Shown here piece by piece: positions 7,889 to 17,507 of a stretch of DNA of 64,000 nucleotides. Origin of the DNA: Micrococcaceae bacterium Sec5.7 (GTDB lineage: Bacteria > Actinomycetota > Actinomycetes > Actinomycetales > Micrococcaceae); assembly GCA_039636785.1 (NCBI GenBank), contig CP144169.1:3968001-4032000 (forward strand). The letters are read 5' to 3'. Position 1 is the first letter of the stretch. The number at the start of each line of letters is the position of its first letter. The translations under genes and the position numbers were made by a program. Under the pieces are notes generated by a model that did no database searches, was not told where the DNA came from, and saw only the letters and a program-made list of their open reading frames with translations.

Positions 7889-8526
7889 GCACAACTAAGA
7901 TCCTGGTCGTAGACAACTACGACAGCTTTGTTTACACCCTGGTGGGATACCTCCAGGAGCTCGGTGCCGAGACCACCGTTGTCCGCAATGATGACGTCAC
8001 GCTTGCCGAGGCGATTGAAATGGCGGAAACGCGCGACGGCGTACTCGTCTCGCCTGGGCCGGGAACCCCCGCGGAGGCCGGCGTCTGCATCGAGCTGATC
8101 AAGTGGTGCGGAGACAACAACAAGGCCATGTTCGGCGTCTGCCTGGGCCACCAGGCCCTTGCCGAAGCCTACGGCGGCACCGTCACGCACGCACCGGAGC
8201 TGATGCACGGCAAAACGTCCCTGGTACAGCACAGCGGGACGAGTGTGTTTGCCGGGCTCCCGTCCCCTGTCACTGCCACCAGGTACCATTCCCTGGCCGC
8301 GGTCCGCGATACCATCCCTGAGATTCTTGAAATCACCGCCGAGACGGCCACCGGCGTGGTGATGGGACTGCAGCACCGGACCGCACCGCTGTGCGGTGTG
8401 CAGTTCCACCCTGAGTCGGTGCTGACCGAAGGCGGTTACCAGATGCTGGGCAACTGGCTGGAGTCGTTGGGGATGGTCGGTGCCGCTGAGCGGGCCGGAA
8501 AACTAAGCCCGCTTATCCAGCACTGA
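7885..8526 (+). CDS. pabA: Glutamine amidotransferase subunit (anthranilate / aminodeoxychorismate synthase component II)
   Basis: 213 residues of a class I amidotransferase. The catalytic triad is Cys86 (GVCLGHQ), His175 and Glu177 (QFHPES). It supplies ammonia from glutamine to the PabB/TrpE partner for folate or tryptophan precursors. No partner gene is adjacent, and sequence alone does not separate TrpG from PabA. In this origin-proximal position actinobacterial genomes usually carry the pabA/trpG type. It converges on pknB, with about 105 bp between the stops. Confidence 0.9.
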   Translation: MSTTKILVVDNYDSFVYTLVGYLQELGAETTVVRNDDVTLAEAIEMAETRDGVLVSPGPGTPAEAGVCIELIKWCGDNNKAMFGVCLGHQALAEAYGGTVTHAPELMHGKTSLVQHSGTSVFAGLPSPVTATRYHSLAAVRDTIPEILEITAETATGVVMGLQHRTAPLCGVQFHPESVLTEGGYQMLGNWLESLGMVGAAERAGKLSPLIQH

Positions 8527-8631
8527 CCCGCTGATCCGGCATCAAGCCGGGCGTTCGCGCCCAGCTCATCAGCTTGGCCAGCTGCCGGGGTAGCGGACAG
8601 ACCCGCCGAGGAGGCTGCTCTCAGTGGCCGG

Positions 8632-10569
8632 TTACCTTGTTTTAGTCGGCTTTGGGGTGGGCGTGGTTGTGGGCGGCGGCACCGGGGCCTTGGCAACGTT
8701 GATCCCGATGGTTTTTCCCTGCTCCACCAGGGAATTGAGGGGATCGCTCTGGTCCGTGACCTTGCCCGGTTCCACCTGGGAGTTTTCGACTTCCTTGACA
8801 TCGGGGACCAGCCCGAGAACCTTGAGCGCCTTCTCGGCTTCGGCCTGGGTCAGGCCACGGAGCTCGGGCATGGAGACCTTGCCCGTGGACACCACTATTT
8901 CCACCGTGCTGCCCACAGCCGCCGGCTGGCCGGGTGCCGGATTGGTGGTGATAACAATCCCCGCCGGCACCGTGGCGCTGTTGGCCATGGTGGTGGACGG
9001 CGCCCCCACCAGTCCTGTCTGGCGCAGAATATCCCGTGCGGCCGCTTCAGTCTTGCCGGGCAGGTTGTCCGGAATTTTGACCGCGCTGGGGCCTTCGGAA
9101 ATGTTCAGGGTAACTTCGGCGTTCGGCTCCACGGACGTTCCGGCCGCCGGATCCGTGTCAATGGCGGTTCCCTTAGGCGCGGTATCGTGCTGGGCCCGCT
9201 TGATCCGCGGGCTCAGATTGGCGCCGTAGAGCTTTTGCAGTGCTTCGGATTCGGTGAGTGACGCAACTGACGGAACCTGCACTGTGACCGCTGCGGGGGG
9301 CGGCTGGTTCATCATGTTGTAGACCCACAGGCCGCCACCGGCCAGGACAAACAGGGTAAAGATCACCAGGGTGGCAATCCACGTCCGACGCCGGGACTTC
9401 TGCCGCGCTGTGCGCTCACGTTCCGGAGGGAGTCCAAGCGGAAGTTCATCGGCCTCGGAGGATTCATAAACAGCCGCAGCACGGACAGAAAAGGGGACGT
9501 CGTCGTCGCCGGCGTTGCGGGCGGGACGGAGCCTGCCCCCGGGGGTGTCATCGAGGAACCTGGCCCCCGTGAGTGCAAACGCCTCCGTGGCCGGTGAGCT
9601 GCCCGGCGCCGGGACGTGGTCATTGGGGTCAGTGGGCGCTTCCGTGGCCGGAATCGCCGGCACCGCAATACCGTTCCGGGCAGCGCGCAGCGCCCGGCGG
9701 AAGGCGGCCGCATCCTGGAAACGGTCGGCGCGGTTTTTCTGCAGAGCCTTGGCCAGAACGCTGTCCAGGGCTTCGGAAACCTCAGGATTCAGGCTGCTGG
9801 CCGGTAACGGAATCTCCCGGACGTGCTGGTACGCCACCGAAACGGGGCTGTCGCCGATGAACGGCGGCCGTGCTGCCACCATTTCGTAGAGCAGGCAGGC
9901 CGCCGAATACAGATCGCTGCGTGCGTCCACGGTCTCGCCGCGGGCCTGCTCCGGGGACAGGTATTGGGCGGTGCCCACTACTGCCTGGGTCTGGGTCATG
10001 GTGGCGGACGAATCGGCGATGGCCCGGGCGATGCCGAAATCCATCACCTTGACGGTGTTGGACGATCCGCAGAACATCACATTGGCTGGCTTGATATCCC
10101 GGTGCACGATTCCGGCCTTGTGGCTGTACTCGAGCGCGGACAGCACTCCCAGCGAGAATTCGATGGCTTGGTCAATGGTGACCTCTTTAGCCCGGATGAG
10201 GTCACGGATGGTCTTGCCCGCCACGAACTCCATCACGATGTACGGCACCCGGACGTTGTCCTCGGCCTCGCCGGGAACGGCGTGGTCCCCGGTGTCGTAG
10301 ATGGCCACGATGGACGGGTGGTTGAGGGCCGCAACGGCCTGGGCCTCGCGCTTGAAGCGGGCCTGGAACTGCGGATCCCGGGCAAGATCAGGGCGGAGCA
10401 GCTTAATGGCTACGGTCCGGCCCAGCCGGGTGTCCAGCCCGCGGTGGACGTCCGCCATTCCGCCGCGGCCAATGAGCTCACCGAGTTCGTACCGCCCGTT
10501 GAGCACGCGCTGGGTGTTCACCGGGAGGCTGTCCTCTCGGTGCGACGGGGTACGGGGTGAGTTATTCAC
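8632..10569 (-). CDS. pknB: Ser/Thr protein kinase PknB with PASTA domains
   Basis: 645 residues. The kinase domain begins with the Gly loop GRGGMA (35-40), with Lys56 (AIK), HRD at 156-158 and DFG at 177-179; TQTQAVVGTAQYLSPEQA is the activation loop. One membrane segment (WIATLVIFTLFVLAGGGLWVY, about 398-418) is followed by three PASTA repeats outside the cell, which in this family bind muropeptides or lipid II. It senses wall precursors and phosphorylates division and wall proteins. It is last in a six-gene cluster starting at fhaA, 9 bp after pknA. Confidence 0.95.
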   Translation of the reverse strand: MNNSPRTPSHREDSLPVNTQRVLNGRYELGELIGRGGMADVHRGLDTRLGRTVAIKLLRPDLARDPQFQARFKREAQAVAALNHPSIVAIYDTGDHAVPGEAEDNVRVPYIVMEFVAGKTIRDLIRAKEVTIDQAIEFSLGVLSALEYSHKAGIVHRDIKPANVMFCGSSNTVKVMDFGIARAIADSSATMTQTQAVVGTAQYLSPEQARGETVDARSDLYSAACLLYEMVAARPPFIGDSPVSVAYQHVREIPLPASSLNPEVSEALDSVLAKALQKNRADRFQDAAAFRRALRAARNGIAVPAIPATEAPTDPNDHVPAPGSSPATEAFALTGARFLDDTPGGRLRPARNAGDDDVPFSVRAAAVYESSEADELPLGLPPERERTARQKSRRRTWIATLVIFTLFVLAGGGLWVYNMMNQPPPAAVTVQVPSVASLTESEALQKLYGANLSPRIKRAQHDTAPKGTAIDTDPAAGTSVEPNAEVTLNISEGPSAVKIPDNLPGKTEAAARDILRQTGLVGAPSTTMANSATVPAGIVITTNPAPGQPAAVGSTVEIVVSTGKVSMPELRGLTQAEAEKALKVLGLVPDVKEVENSQVEPGKVTDQSDPLNSLVEQGKTIGINVAKAPVPPPTTTPTPKPTKTR

Positions 10570-10578
10570 GGCAGGTTC

Positions 10579-12393
10579 CTATGGGGCCGCGGGCGCGCAG
10601 GTGGGAGGCGTTCCAGGCTTCTCGGCTGCAGCGCATTTGGGCAGGACGGCCTGGCTGGCCAGGTGGTAGGTGACCACGGAACCCGCGGTCACCTTGGAAC
10701 CGGCATCCGGGGCCGAACTGACGAACGTTCCTGCCTTCTGGCCGGCGCTTCCCGCCACATCCTCCCCCTTCCGCCATCGCAGTCCGGCTGCCACGATGGC
10801 ATCCTGCGCCTGCTTTTCCGTACTACCGACACCTATTGCAGGAACAGAAACCGATTCCGGGCCCTTGGAGTACGTCACCTTGATGGTGTCGCCCTTCTGG
10901 ACCAGGCCGGTCGGGTTGATTCCCGTGACGGTTCCCGGCGGGTCGGCGTGGAAGACCTCCACACCGTCAACCTTCAGACCCAGCGTTTCGAGCTCACCGC
11001 TGACCTTGCTGAACGGCTGGCCAAGATACGCATCACGGATCACGTTGATGCCTTCGGGGGTGGTCTCGGTTGGAGTCGGTGTGGGGCTGGTGCTGGTGGG
11101 GGTCGCGGACGTCGCGGACGGCGAAGCGCTGGTGGAGGTGGCGGTGCCGGGCGCTGAACTGGTGGTGGCAGGGGCCTGCGAAGGAAAGAGTATTCCGGCC
11201 TGCGTCAGAATCACGCCCACCAGGGCGAACAGCACCAGCAGGATCAGCGCAATCAGCGGCCAGGTCCACGGGCTGCGGCCGCGCCGCTCCGGTTCATCCA
11301 CCGGTTCGTCGTAGTGCTCCTCTTCCTGGACCCAGCTGCGTTCGGCAGCCAGCGCATCGGCGCGCGAAAGCGTATTCCGGGGGTCGGAGGCGGCAGCCGC
11401 GCCGGCTGCCGCTGCGGCGCCGAGCACCGGCAGGGCGGAGGTCGCCGTCGTATGGTCCTTTTCCCTGCCGATAACACCGGTGGCTGCGGTGGGAACGTCA
11501 ACGGGCGCGGTGATGGGTCCGGTGGTTGCCTCAAAGAGCAGCATGCCGGGGACGGCGGCGTGCGCCCCGGGGATATCTCCGTTGCGGATGGCCTCGGCTG
11601 CCTCCGACAGCTTGATGGCGTTGGCCGGGCGGTTCTTGGGATCCTTGGCCAGCATGGACATCAGCAGGGCACGGACCGGCCTGGGAAGTGTCTCCGGAAG
11701 CGGCGGCGGGGCGTCGTTCACCTGTGCCAGGGCAATGGCGATCTGCGATTCCCCGGAGAAGGGCCGGTGCCCGGTGAGGCATTCGTAACCGATCACGCCG
11801 AGGGCATAGATGTCCGAAGCGCCTGTGGCATTCTGGCCGGTGGCCTGTTCAGGCGCGAGGTACTGGGCCGTCCCCATGACCTGTCCGGTCTGGGTGAGTG
11901 GAACCTGGTCAGCGAGGCGGGCGATGCCGAAGTCGGTCACCTTGACGCGGCCGTCCGGTGTGATCAGCAGGTTGCCGGGCTTGATGTCCCGGTGCACCAG
12001 GCCCTGGGTGTGCGCCACGGACAGGGCGCGTGCCGTCTGCGCGATCATGGACAGGGTACGGTCCGGGGAAAGGACCTGCTCGTGTTCGATGATGCTGCTC
12101 AGGGGCTGCCCGGGGACCAGCTCCATGACCAGGTAGGCCGAGCCCGCTTCCTCGCCGTAGTCAAAGACGTTGGCGATCCCCACATGGTTCAGCAGGGCGG
12201 TGTGGCGCGCCTCGGCACGGAACCGCTGGAGGAAGCCGGGATCCCCCGTGTACTCCTCTTTGAGCACCTTGATGGCGACGATCCGGCCAAGGATGAGGTC
12301 CTTGGCCTTCCAGACCTCGCCCATGCCGCCGATCGCAATCCGTGTGGTCAGCTGGAATCTGCCGCCGAGGGTGATTCCCGATGTAGGCCTCAC
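10579..12393 (-). CDS. pknA: Ser/Thr protein kinase (PknA position) with two PASTA domains
   Basis: 604 residues. The kinase domain has IGGMGEVWKA at the Gly loop, Lys42, HRD at 134-136 and DFG at 154-156. An Ala-rich and acidic linker leads to a membrane segment (WTWPLIALILLVLFALVGVIL). A long Ser/Thr/Pro-rich stalk follows, then two PASTA-like repeats and a short Cys-containing tail. Mycobacterial PknA lacks PASTA domains, so both kinases here may be extracellular sensors. The start overlaps the pbpA stop by 4 nt (ATGA), giving coupled translation. Confidence 0.93.
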   Translation of the reverse strand: MRPTSGITLGGRFQLTTRIAIGGMGEVWKAKDLILGRIVAIKVLKEEYTGDPGFLQRFRAEARHTALLNHVGIANVFDYGEEAGSAYLVMELVPGQPLSSIIEHEQVLSPDRTLSMIAQTARALSVAHTQGLVHRDIKPGNLLITPDGRVKVTDFGIARLADQVPLTQTGQVMGTAQYLAPEQATGQNATGASDIYALGVIGYECLTGHRPFSGESQIAIALAQVNDAPPPLPETLPRPVRALLMSMLAKDPKNRPANAIKLSEAAEAIRNGDIPGAHAAVPGMLLFEATTGPITAPVDVPTAATGVIGREKDHTTATSALPVLGAAAAAGAAAASDPRNTLSRADALAAERSWVQEEEHYDEPVDEPERRGRSPWTWPLIALILLVLFALVGVILTQAGILFPSQAPATTSSAPGTATSTSASPSATSATPTSTSPTPTPTETTPEGINVIRDAYLGQPFSKVSGELETLGLKVDGVEVFHADPPGTVTGINPTGLVQKGDTIKVTYSKGPESVSVPAIGVGSTEKQAQDAIVAAGLRWRKGEDVAGSAGQKAGTFVSSAPDAGSKVTAGSVVTYHLASQAVLPKCAAAEKPGTPPTCAPAAP

Positions 12394-13847
12394 TTGTTCA
12401 ACACCGCCTCAAAAATCTTCTTCGCGTTCGGACTGGTTAGCTGTGCGCCGGTGGTGATGTCCACGTCTTGCATGACGATGGTGACAGCCACTTGCGGGTC
12501 ATTCGCCGGGGCAAACCCGGTAAACCATGAGTTGTTCAGGCCATCGGTGCCGAGTTCCGCGGTGCCGGTCTTGCCGGCAACCTGGACCCCCGGGACGGCA
12601 GCGCCGCCGGCGATGCCGTCGCTCACCACGCTGGTCATCCACTCGGTGATCTGGCGTGAAATTTCCGGTGTGGTGGACGTACGAAGCGCAGTGGGTGTGG
12701 GTTCGCCGATGACCCGCAGGTCCGGGGACCGCATCGTCTTGATGAGGTTGGGGCTCATCTGGACGCCGCCGTTGGCGATTGCTGCCGTCATCAAAGCGAT
12801 CTGCAGGGGGGTGGCCCGGACGTCCCGCTGGCCGATGGCCGACTGTGCAAGACCGGCAGCGTCCAGATCGGACGGGAAGACGCTCTTGGCGTGGTCCAGC
12901 TTCAGCTGGTCTCCCAGCTCCTGGCCGAATCCGAACTTCCCGGCCTGGTCAGCGATTGCCTTTTCTCCGAGATCCCGCGCAATGCTTGCAAAGGGAGTGT
13001 TGCAGGACTGCTGCAGCGCGAAGGCAAAACTGGCGGTGTTCTGGGTGTAGCAGTTGCCGCCGGCGTAGTTGGGCAGCTTGTACTGGATCCCGGGGAATGA
13101 CATCTCCGCCGGGTTGGGCAGCACACTGTCCTTGTTGTACTTGCCGGAGCTGAGGGCCGCAGCCGTGTCCACGAGCTTGAACACCGAACCCGGGGCCAGC
13201 AGTGCGCCCGTCGGGCCACTGACATTCTGGTTCAGGTTGATGCCGGGAACCTTGATGAGTTCGCCGTAGTTGGCACGCTCAGCCGCCTGATCCTGCGTGG
13301 CAATCAGATTCGGATCGTAGGACGGTTTGGACACCATGGCGAGGATATCGCCGGTTTTCGGGTTGGTAACCACTATGGAGCCGCGCTGACCGTCCGGAAT
13401 GAGATCGTAGGCAAGCTTCTGGATCTTGGGATCGATGGTCAGCTCAACCGACGCGCCCTTGGGCTGGTTGCCGAGGAAGAGCTGGCCCACGCGGTCCAGG
13501 AAGAACTGGTCCGAGCTGCCGGCCAGCTGACCGTCCGCGGTCCGCTCCAGCCCGGTTTTTCCGAAGTTCTGTGAGAAGTAGCCTGTAATGCCGGCGTAGA
13601 GCTCCGGCTGGGTATAGGTCCGCTGGAATTTGCACGCCTCGGATCCCGCGACGGACTGCGCGATGGGAGTGCCGCCCACAATGATGGCGCCGCGGTCATT
13701 GCAATAGTTCTGCAGGGTGGCGCGTTTGTTCCACGGGTTCTCCTTGAGATCGTCCGCTCCCACCACCTGCACGTAGCTCAGGGCGCCAAAGATCAGTGCA
13801 AACATGGCGATCGCAGCAACCCATGAATTTCGTATGGCCTGATTCAC
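12390..13847 (-). CDS. pbpA: Penicillin-binding protein (transpeptidase) PbpA
   Basis: 485 residues. An N-terminal anchor (SWVAAIAMFALIFGALSYVQV) precedes the transpeptidase domain, with SVFK at 221-224 (nucleophile Ser221), SCN at 281-283 and KTG at 426-428. It cross-links peptidoglycan during septation or elongation with the RodA/FtsW partner encoded just upstream. Both ends overlap their neighbours by 4 nt, so it is tightly coupled to rodA and pknA. Confidence 0.95.
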   Translation of the reverse strand: MNQAIRNSWVAAIAMFALIFGALSYVQVVGADDLKENPWNKRATLQNYCNDRGAIIVGGTPIAQSVAGSEACKFQRTYTQPELYAGITGYFSQNFGKTGLERTADGQLAGSSDQFFLDRVGQLFLGNQPKGASVELTIDPKIQKLAYDLIPDGQRGSIVVTNPKTGDILAMVSKPSYDPNLIATQDQAAERANYGELIKVPGINLNQNVSGPTGALLAPGSVFKLVDTAAALSSGKYNKDSVLPNPAEMSFPGIQYKLPNYAGGNCYTQNTASFAFALQQSCNTPFASIARDLGEKAIADQAGKFGFGQELGDQLKLDHAKSVFPSDLDAAGLAQSAIGQRDVRATPLQIALMTAAIANGGVQMSPNLIKTMRSPDLRVIGEPTPTALRTSTTPEISRQITEWMTSVVSDGIAGGAAVPGVQVAGKTGTAELGTDGLNNSWFTGFAPANDPQVAVTIVMQDVDITTGAQLTSPNAKKIFEAVLNK

Positions 13848-15316
13848 AGTTGTTTCACCGCCTCAGTGGGGGCATCGGTACCGGTGCCTTTGGTAATGCT
13901 GCCCGGCGGGGCCGCAGGATCGGATTTGCGGGGGCGCCGCACCGGCGCAGAGGGTTCCACCGCGTCAGGGCTTTCCCCCGCCGGCAAGGGCGTGGTGTCC
14001 ACCGGGCCGCGGGCCGCGTGCGAGATCATCAGCAGGAGGCCCACGATGATCCAGTTGGCCAGCAGGGATGAACCGCCGGCCGCCAGAAACGGCGTGGTCA
14101 GCCCGGTGAGCGGGATCAGGCGCGTCACTCCGCCGATCACTACGAAGCACTGCAGGGCTATGGCGAAGGACAGACCGCACGCCAGCATCTTGCCGAAGGC
14201 GTCCCGGGTACCCAGCGCAGCCCGGAAGCCGCGGGTGCACAGCAGCAGGAACATCAGAACAATGGCAAAAATGCCGATCAGACCGAGTTCCTCGGCGAAC
14301 GACGCGATGATCATGTCGCTGTTGGCGAACGGCACCAGATTGGGGCGGCCCTGGCCCAGGCCCGTTCCCACGAGACCGCCACTGGCCATGCCAAACAGGC
14401 CCTCGACAATCTGGAAGCTGCTGCCGAACTCCCGCCCGTACACGTCATCGGTGAAGGCGTTGAGCCAGCCGTCAATCCGGAGGGCCACGTGGGAGAACAC
14501 TTTGGAGGCAACAAAGCCGCCGCCCAGAAGGAGAGCCACACCAATAACCACCCAGCTGATGCGGCTCGTGGCTACATAGATCATCACAATAAAAAGGCCG
14601 AAGAACAGCACGGAGGATCCAAGGTCACGCTGGAAGATCAGCACGCCGATGCTGACCAGCCAGGCGGTGATCATGGGGCCCATGTCCTTGAAGCGCGGGA
14701 ACTGCAAGGGTCCGATCTTGCGCCCGGCGAGGAGGATCAGATCCCCGTTGGAAGAAAGATACCCGGCAAAGAATATAGCCAGCGTGATCTTGGCGACCTC
14801 ACCAGGCTGGAACGTCATGGGACCGAGTTTGATCCATACCCGCGCGCCCAGGATTTCACCCGCTGAGATGCCCGGAATCAGGGGCAGGACCAGCAGCAGC
14901 GCGCTGACTGCCAGCGAAATGTAGGTGAACCGGCGCAGAATGCGGTGGTCCTTGAGGAACCAGATGACGGCGATGGCCACGGCCATGGCAATCAGTGTCC
15001 AGCGCAACTGGTTGTTTCCGGTGTCGTCGCCGGGGGCATCAAGACGGTGGATCATGGCCAGCCCCAGGCCGTTAAGTGCCACAACCAAGGGAAGTATAAC
15101 CGGATCGGCATATTTAGCACGGATACGGAGGACCACGTGAAAAACCAAGGCCGCTGCAGCGAGCAGGCTGGACTGGAACCAGAAGTCGGCGTCGAACGCC
15201 TTCTGTTGGTCCACGCCTACCAGCATGTTGGCGCCTACTCCCACGGACAGTGCCAGCACCAGCAGCACCAGTTCGATGTTGCGCCGTGGTCTGGGTGTTG
15301 CGTTGAGCTGCGTCAT
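13844..15316 (-). CDS. rodA: FtsW/RodA/SpoVE family glycan polymerase
   Basis: 490 residues of a polytopic SEDS protein with about ten or more membrane segments. Family regions seen are the stretch QPGEVAKITLAIFFAGYLS, the large loop and the C-terminal TGLTTPFLAAGGSSLLANW. It polymerises lipid II into glycan strands together with PbpA. A charged tail rich in Pro and Ala extends into the cytoplasm. The start overlaps the pstP stop by 4 nt. Confidence 0.93.
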   Translation of the reverse strand: MTQLNATPRPRRNIELVLLVLALSVGVGANMLVGVDQQKAFDADFWFQSSLLAAAALVFHVVLRIRAKYADPVILPLVVALNGLGLAMIHRLDAPGDDTGNNQLRWTLIAMAVAIAVIWFLKDHRILRRFTYISLAVSALLLVLPLIPGISAGEILGARVWIKLGPMTFQPGEVAKITLAIFFAGYLSSNGDLILLAGRKIGPLQFPRFKDMGPMITAWLVSIGVLIFQRDLGSSVLFFGLFIVMIYVATSRISWVVIGVALLLGGGFVASKVFSHVALRIDGWLNAFTDDVYGREFGSSFQIVEGLFGMASGGLVGTGLGQGRPNLVPFANSDMIIASFAEELGLIGIFAIVLMFLLLCTRGFRAALGTRDAFGKMLACGLSFAIALQCFVVIGGVTRLIPLTGLTTPFLAAGGSSLLANWIIVGLLLMISHAARGPVDTTPLPAGESPDAVEPSAPVRRPRKSDPAAPPGSITKGTGTDAPTEAVKQL

Positions 15317-17022
15317 TTGCCCCCCTCACAGGTGGAACTCGGGCTGGGCGATGGGGTGGGGGCCGCCGACGGCGATGCTGTGCCCTTCGCGGAAGGGCGG
15401 GCTGTGGGCGTCGGTGCGGGCTTTCGCGTGGAAGCGGATGCAGGAGCGGTGGGGGTGGGAGACGCCGTCAGGCATTCGTCCGACGGCGCAGTGGTTCCGG
15501 TGCGCTCCAGGTTCTTGACGATCCGCTGGGCATCGTAGAGATCCTTTGCGGGAACGGTCTGCCGCACGCGTTGTTGCGAAAATTCGGGAAGTGAATCCAT
15601 CCGGATTTCTGTCACGGCCTCAAGGGTTGAGAGCTGAATGGGCCCCAGACGCTGGGAAACGCCGTTATAGATGGCGACGCGCGAATCAAACTCGCCGATG
15701 TAGTAGCGCGTCTGCGTCCACGCGTAGCCGAGCCACAACCCGACGCCGAGGACAATCAGGACGGCGGCGGCGACCGACATTGTGACCCACCGCCGCGGCC
15801 TGGCATCCGGCGTGATGACCTCGGCTTCATAGCGCGCCTGTTCAGATTTATGTGTGAGTACCGTGGCCGCCCGACGGGCTACTGTGCGGCCCGCGATGGT
15901 GGGGATGGACCCGGATTCGGCCGCGGTTGCGGCGGCACCCACCAGTTCATGCGGACGGCTGAAAAGTTCCTCACGCAGCACCTCGGCGGAGAGGTGTTCA
16001 CCCAGGTGAGGATCGGTGGTGGTGGAAGGTTCCTTGGCCGTGGCGTTCGTGGCGTTCGTGGCGTCCGTGGAGTCTGGGGAGTCCGCCGAATTCGGGACTT
16101 TGGCGCCCGGCAATTCAACGTCAGGCATTTCAGCGTCCGGCGCAGCCGGGGCTGGCTTCTGACCGCCGGCTGCGGGGACCGCGTCGGCGGGTTCCGCGGG
16201 GGCAACCGGCGCCGCAGGGACGATTTCGACGGCGGCGGTACTGACGTCGTCGGGCGTTTCTTCCGCAATTTCAACCATGACCACGGTGACGTTGTCCGGA
16301 GAACCGGCCTCGAGCGTGAGGTCAACGAGTGTCTCGGCGCATTCCCGCAGGTTTTTGGTTTCTCGTATGGTGCGCTCCACAACGTGGCCGGCAACGTAAT
16401 TCAGGCCGTCGGAGCACAGCAGCCAGCGTTCGCCGGCCTGCACCTCCAGCGCATCCAGGTCCAGTTCCGGGCTGGCATCGACATCGCCCAGGACGCGCAT
16501 AAGCACGTTTTTGTGGGGGTGCGTTTCGGCTTCCTCCGGGCGCAGCCGGCCTTCATCTATCAGGCGCTGGACGAAGGTGTGGTCCACGCTGACCTGTTCG
16601 AACTCGCCGTTGCGCAGCCGGTAGGCGCGCGAATCGCCGATGTGCGCGAAGTGGAGCATGCCATCGGCCAGCAGCAGGGCGGTGACGGTGGTGCCCATTC
16701 CCGCGAGCTTGGGGTTGATGTGGACCAGCTCGGACAGCAGTGAATTGGCTGTCTGGATCTCATCGGCCAGGACTGTGGCTGCATTGCCGTCGTAATCGTC
16801 CTTGTCCAGATGGATCATGTCCAGGACCGTGGCAGCCGAGGCGACATCCCCTCCGGCATGGCCGCCCATACCGTCGGCAACCACCGCCAGATGGCGTCCC
16901 GCATACGCGGAGTCATCGTTTTTGGCGCGCACCCGTCCCACGTCCGAGCGTGCAGCGTAACGCATGATGAGCGGCCGCTTCGAGGCTTTGGCCTCGTCTG
17001 CGGGGATGTCCGGGGCGGCCAT
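15313..17022 (-). CDS. pstP: PP2C-type Ser/Thr phosphatase PstP
   Basis: 569 residues. The PP2C domain (about 20-250) shows DVGRVRAKNDD, VVADGMGGHAGG, HIGDSRAYRLR, LCSDGL and GSPDNVTVVMVE, including the metal-binding Asp residues. A long Ala/Pro/Asp-rich linker precedes one membrane segment (VTMSVAAAVLIVLGVGLWLGYAW). An external part rich in Pro, Thr and Ser follows. It dephosphorylates PknA/PknB substrates. The linker is long for the family. It lies 2 bp after fhaB and overlaps rodA. Confidence 0.94.
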   Translation of the reverse strand: MAAPDIPADEAKASKRPLIMRYAARSDVGRVRAKNDDSAYAGRHLAVVADGMGGHAGGDVASAATVLDMIHLDKDDYDGNAATVLADEIQTANSLLSELVHINPKLAGMGTTVTALLLADGMLHFAHIGDSRAYRLRNGEFEQVSVDHTFVQRLIDEGRLRPEEAETHPHKNVLMRVLGDVDASPELDLDALEVQAGERWLLCSDGLNYVAGHVVERTIRETKNLRECAETLVDLTLEAGSPDNVTVVMVEIAEETPDDVSTAAVEIVPAAPVAPAEPADAVPAAGGQKPAPAAPDAEMPDVELPGAKVPNSADSPDSTDATNATNATAKEPSTTTDPHLGEHLSAEVLREELFSRPHELVGAAATAAESGSIPTIAGRTVARRAATVLTHKSEQARYEAEVITPDARPRRWVTMSVAAAVLIVLGVGLWLGYAWTQTRYYIGEFDSRVAIYNGVSQRLGPIQLSTLEAVTEIRMDSLPEFSQQRVRQTVPAKDLYDAQRIVKNLERTGTTAPSDECLTASPTPTAPASASTRKPAPTPTARPSAKGTASPSAAPTPSPSPSSTCEGGK

Positions 17023-17024
17023 GG

Positions 17025-17507
17025 CTATGGCCTCAATTCGATGACCGTCTTGCCGATCCTCACGGGCACGCCAAGCTCCACGGGGAGAGCCCGGGTGAGC
17101 TGCTGGTCGGCCAGATAAGTGCCGTTAGTGGAGCCGAGGTCCTCGATGAACCAGCGGCTGCCCTGCGGAAAAAGCCGGGCGTGGCGGCCCGACGCATAAT
17201 CGTCCTCCAGCACCAGGGTGGCTTCCTGGGCCCGGCCCATCAGGATGGGACTGGCGGCCAGCGGGATGGTGGTGCCCTTAAGCGGACCTTCAGTGACCAC
17301 CAGTTGCCGCGCCTGATGCCTCACCGGCTGTGGCGCCGATTCAGCGAGTTCCGGATTCTTGCGGACCTGGCGGGCGGTAGGGGTACCGGCGGCTGCCTTG
17401 CGCCCCACCATGAGATCCCGGCGCATGGCCGAAACGATGCTGAAGATCAGGACCCAGAGCAGCAGCAGGAAGCCGAAGCGCAGGGCGGTAATGGTCAGTT
17501 CGCTCAT
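17025..17507 (-). CDS. fhaB: FHA-domain protein FhaB (FipA type)
   Basis: 160 residues with an N-terminal membrane anchor (FGFLLLLWVLIFSIVSAM) and a C-terminal FHA domain, with SGRH at the phosphothreonine pocket and GSTNGTYL. It reads phosphorylation by the neighbouring kinases and links it to the division machinery. It overlaps fhaA by 4 nt. Confidence 0.93.
   Translation of the reverse strand: MSELTITALRFGFLLLLWVLIFSIVSAMRRDLMVGRKAAAGTPTARQVRKNPELAESAPQPVRHQARQLVVTEGPLKGTTIPLAASPILMGRAQEATLVLEDDYASGRHARLFPQGSRWFIEDLGSTNGTYLADQQLTRALPVELGVPVRIGKTVIELRP

Noticed and set aside
11314..13050. A 578-codon open frame on the + strand
   Set aside because: It lies antisense to pknA and pbpA, whose motifs are certain. 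High-GC codon use opens such shadow frames; it shows no domain.
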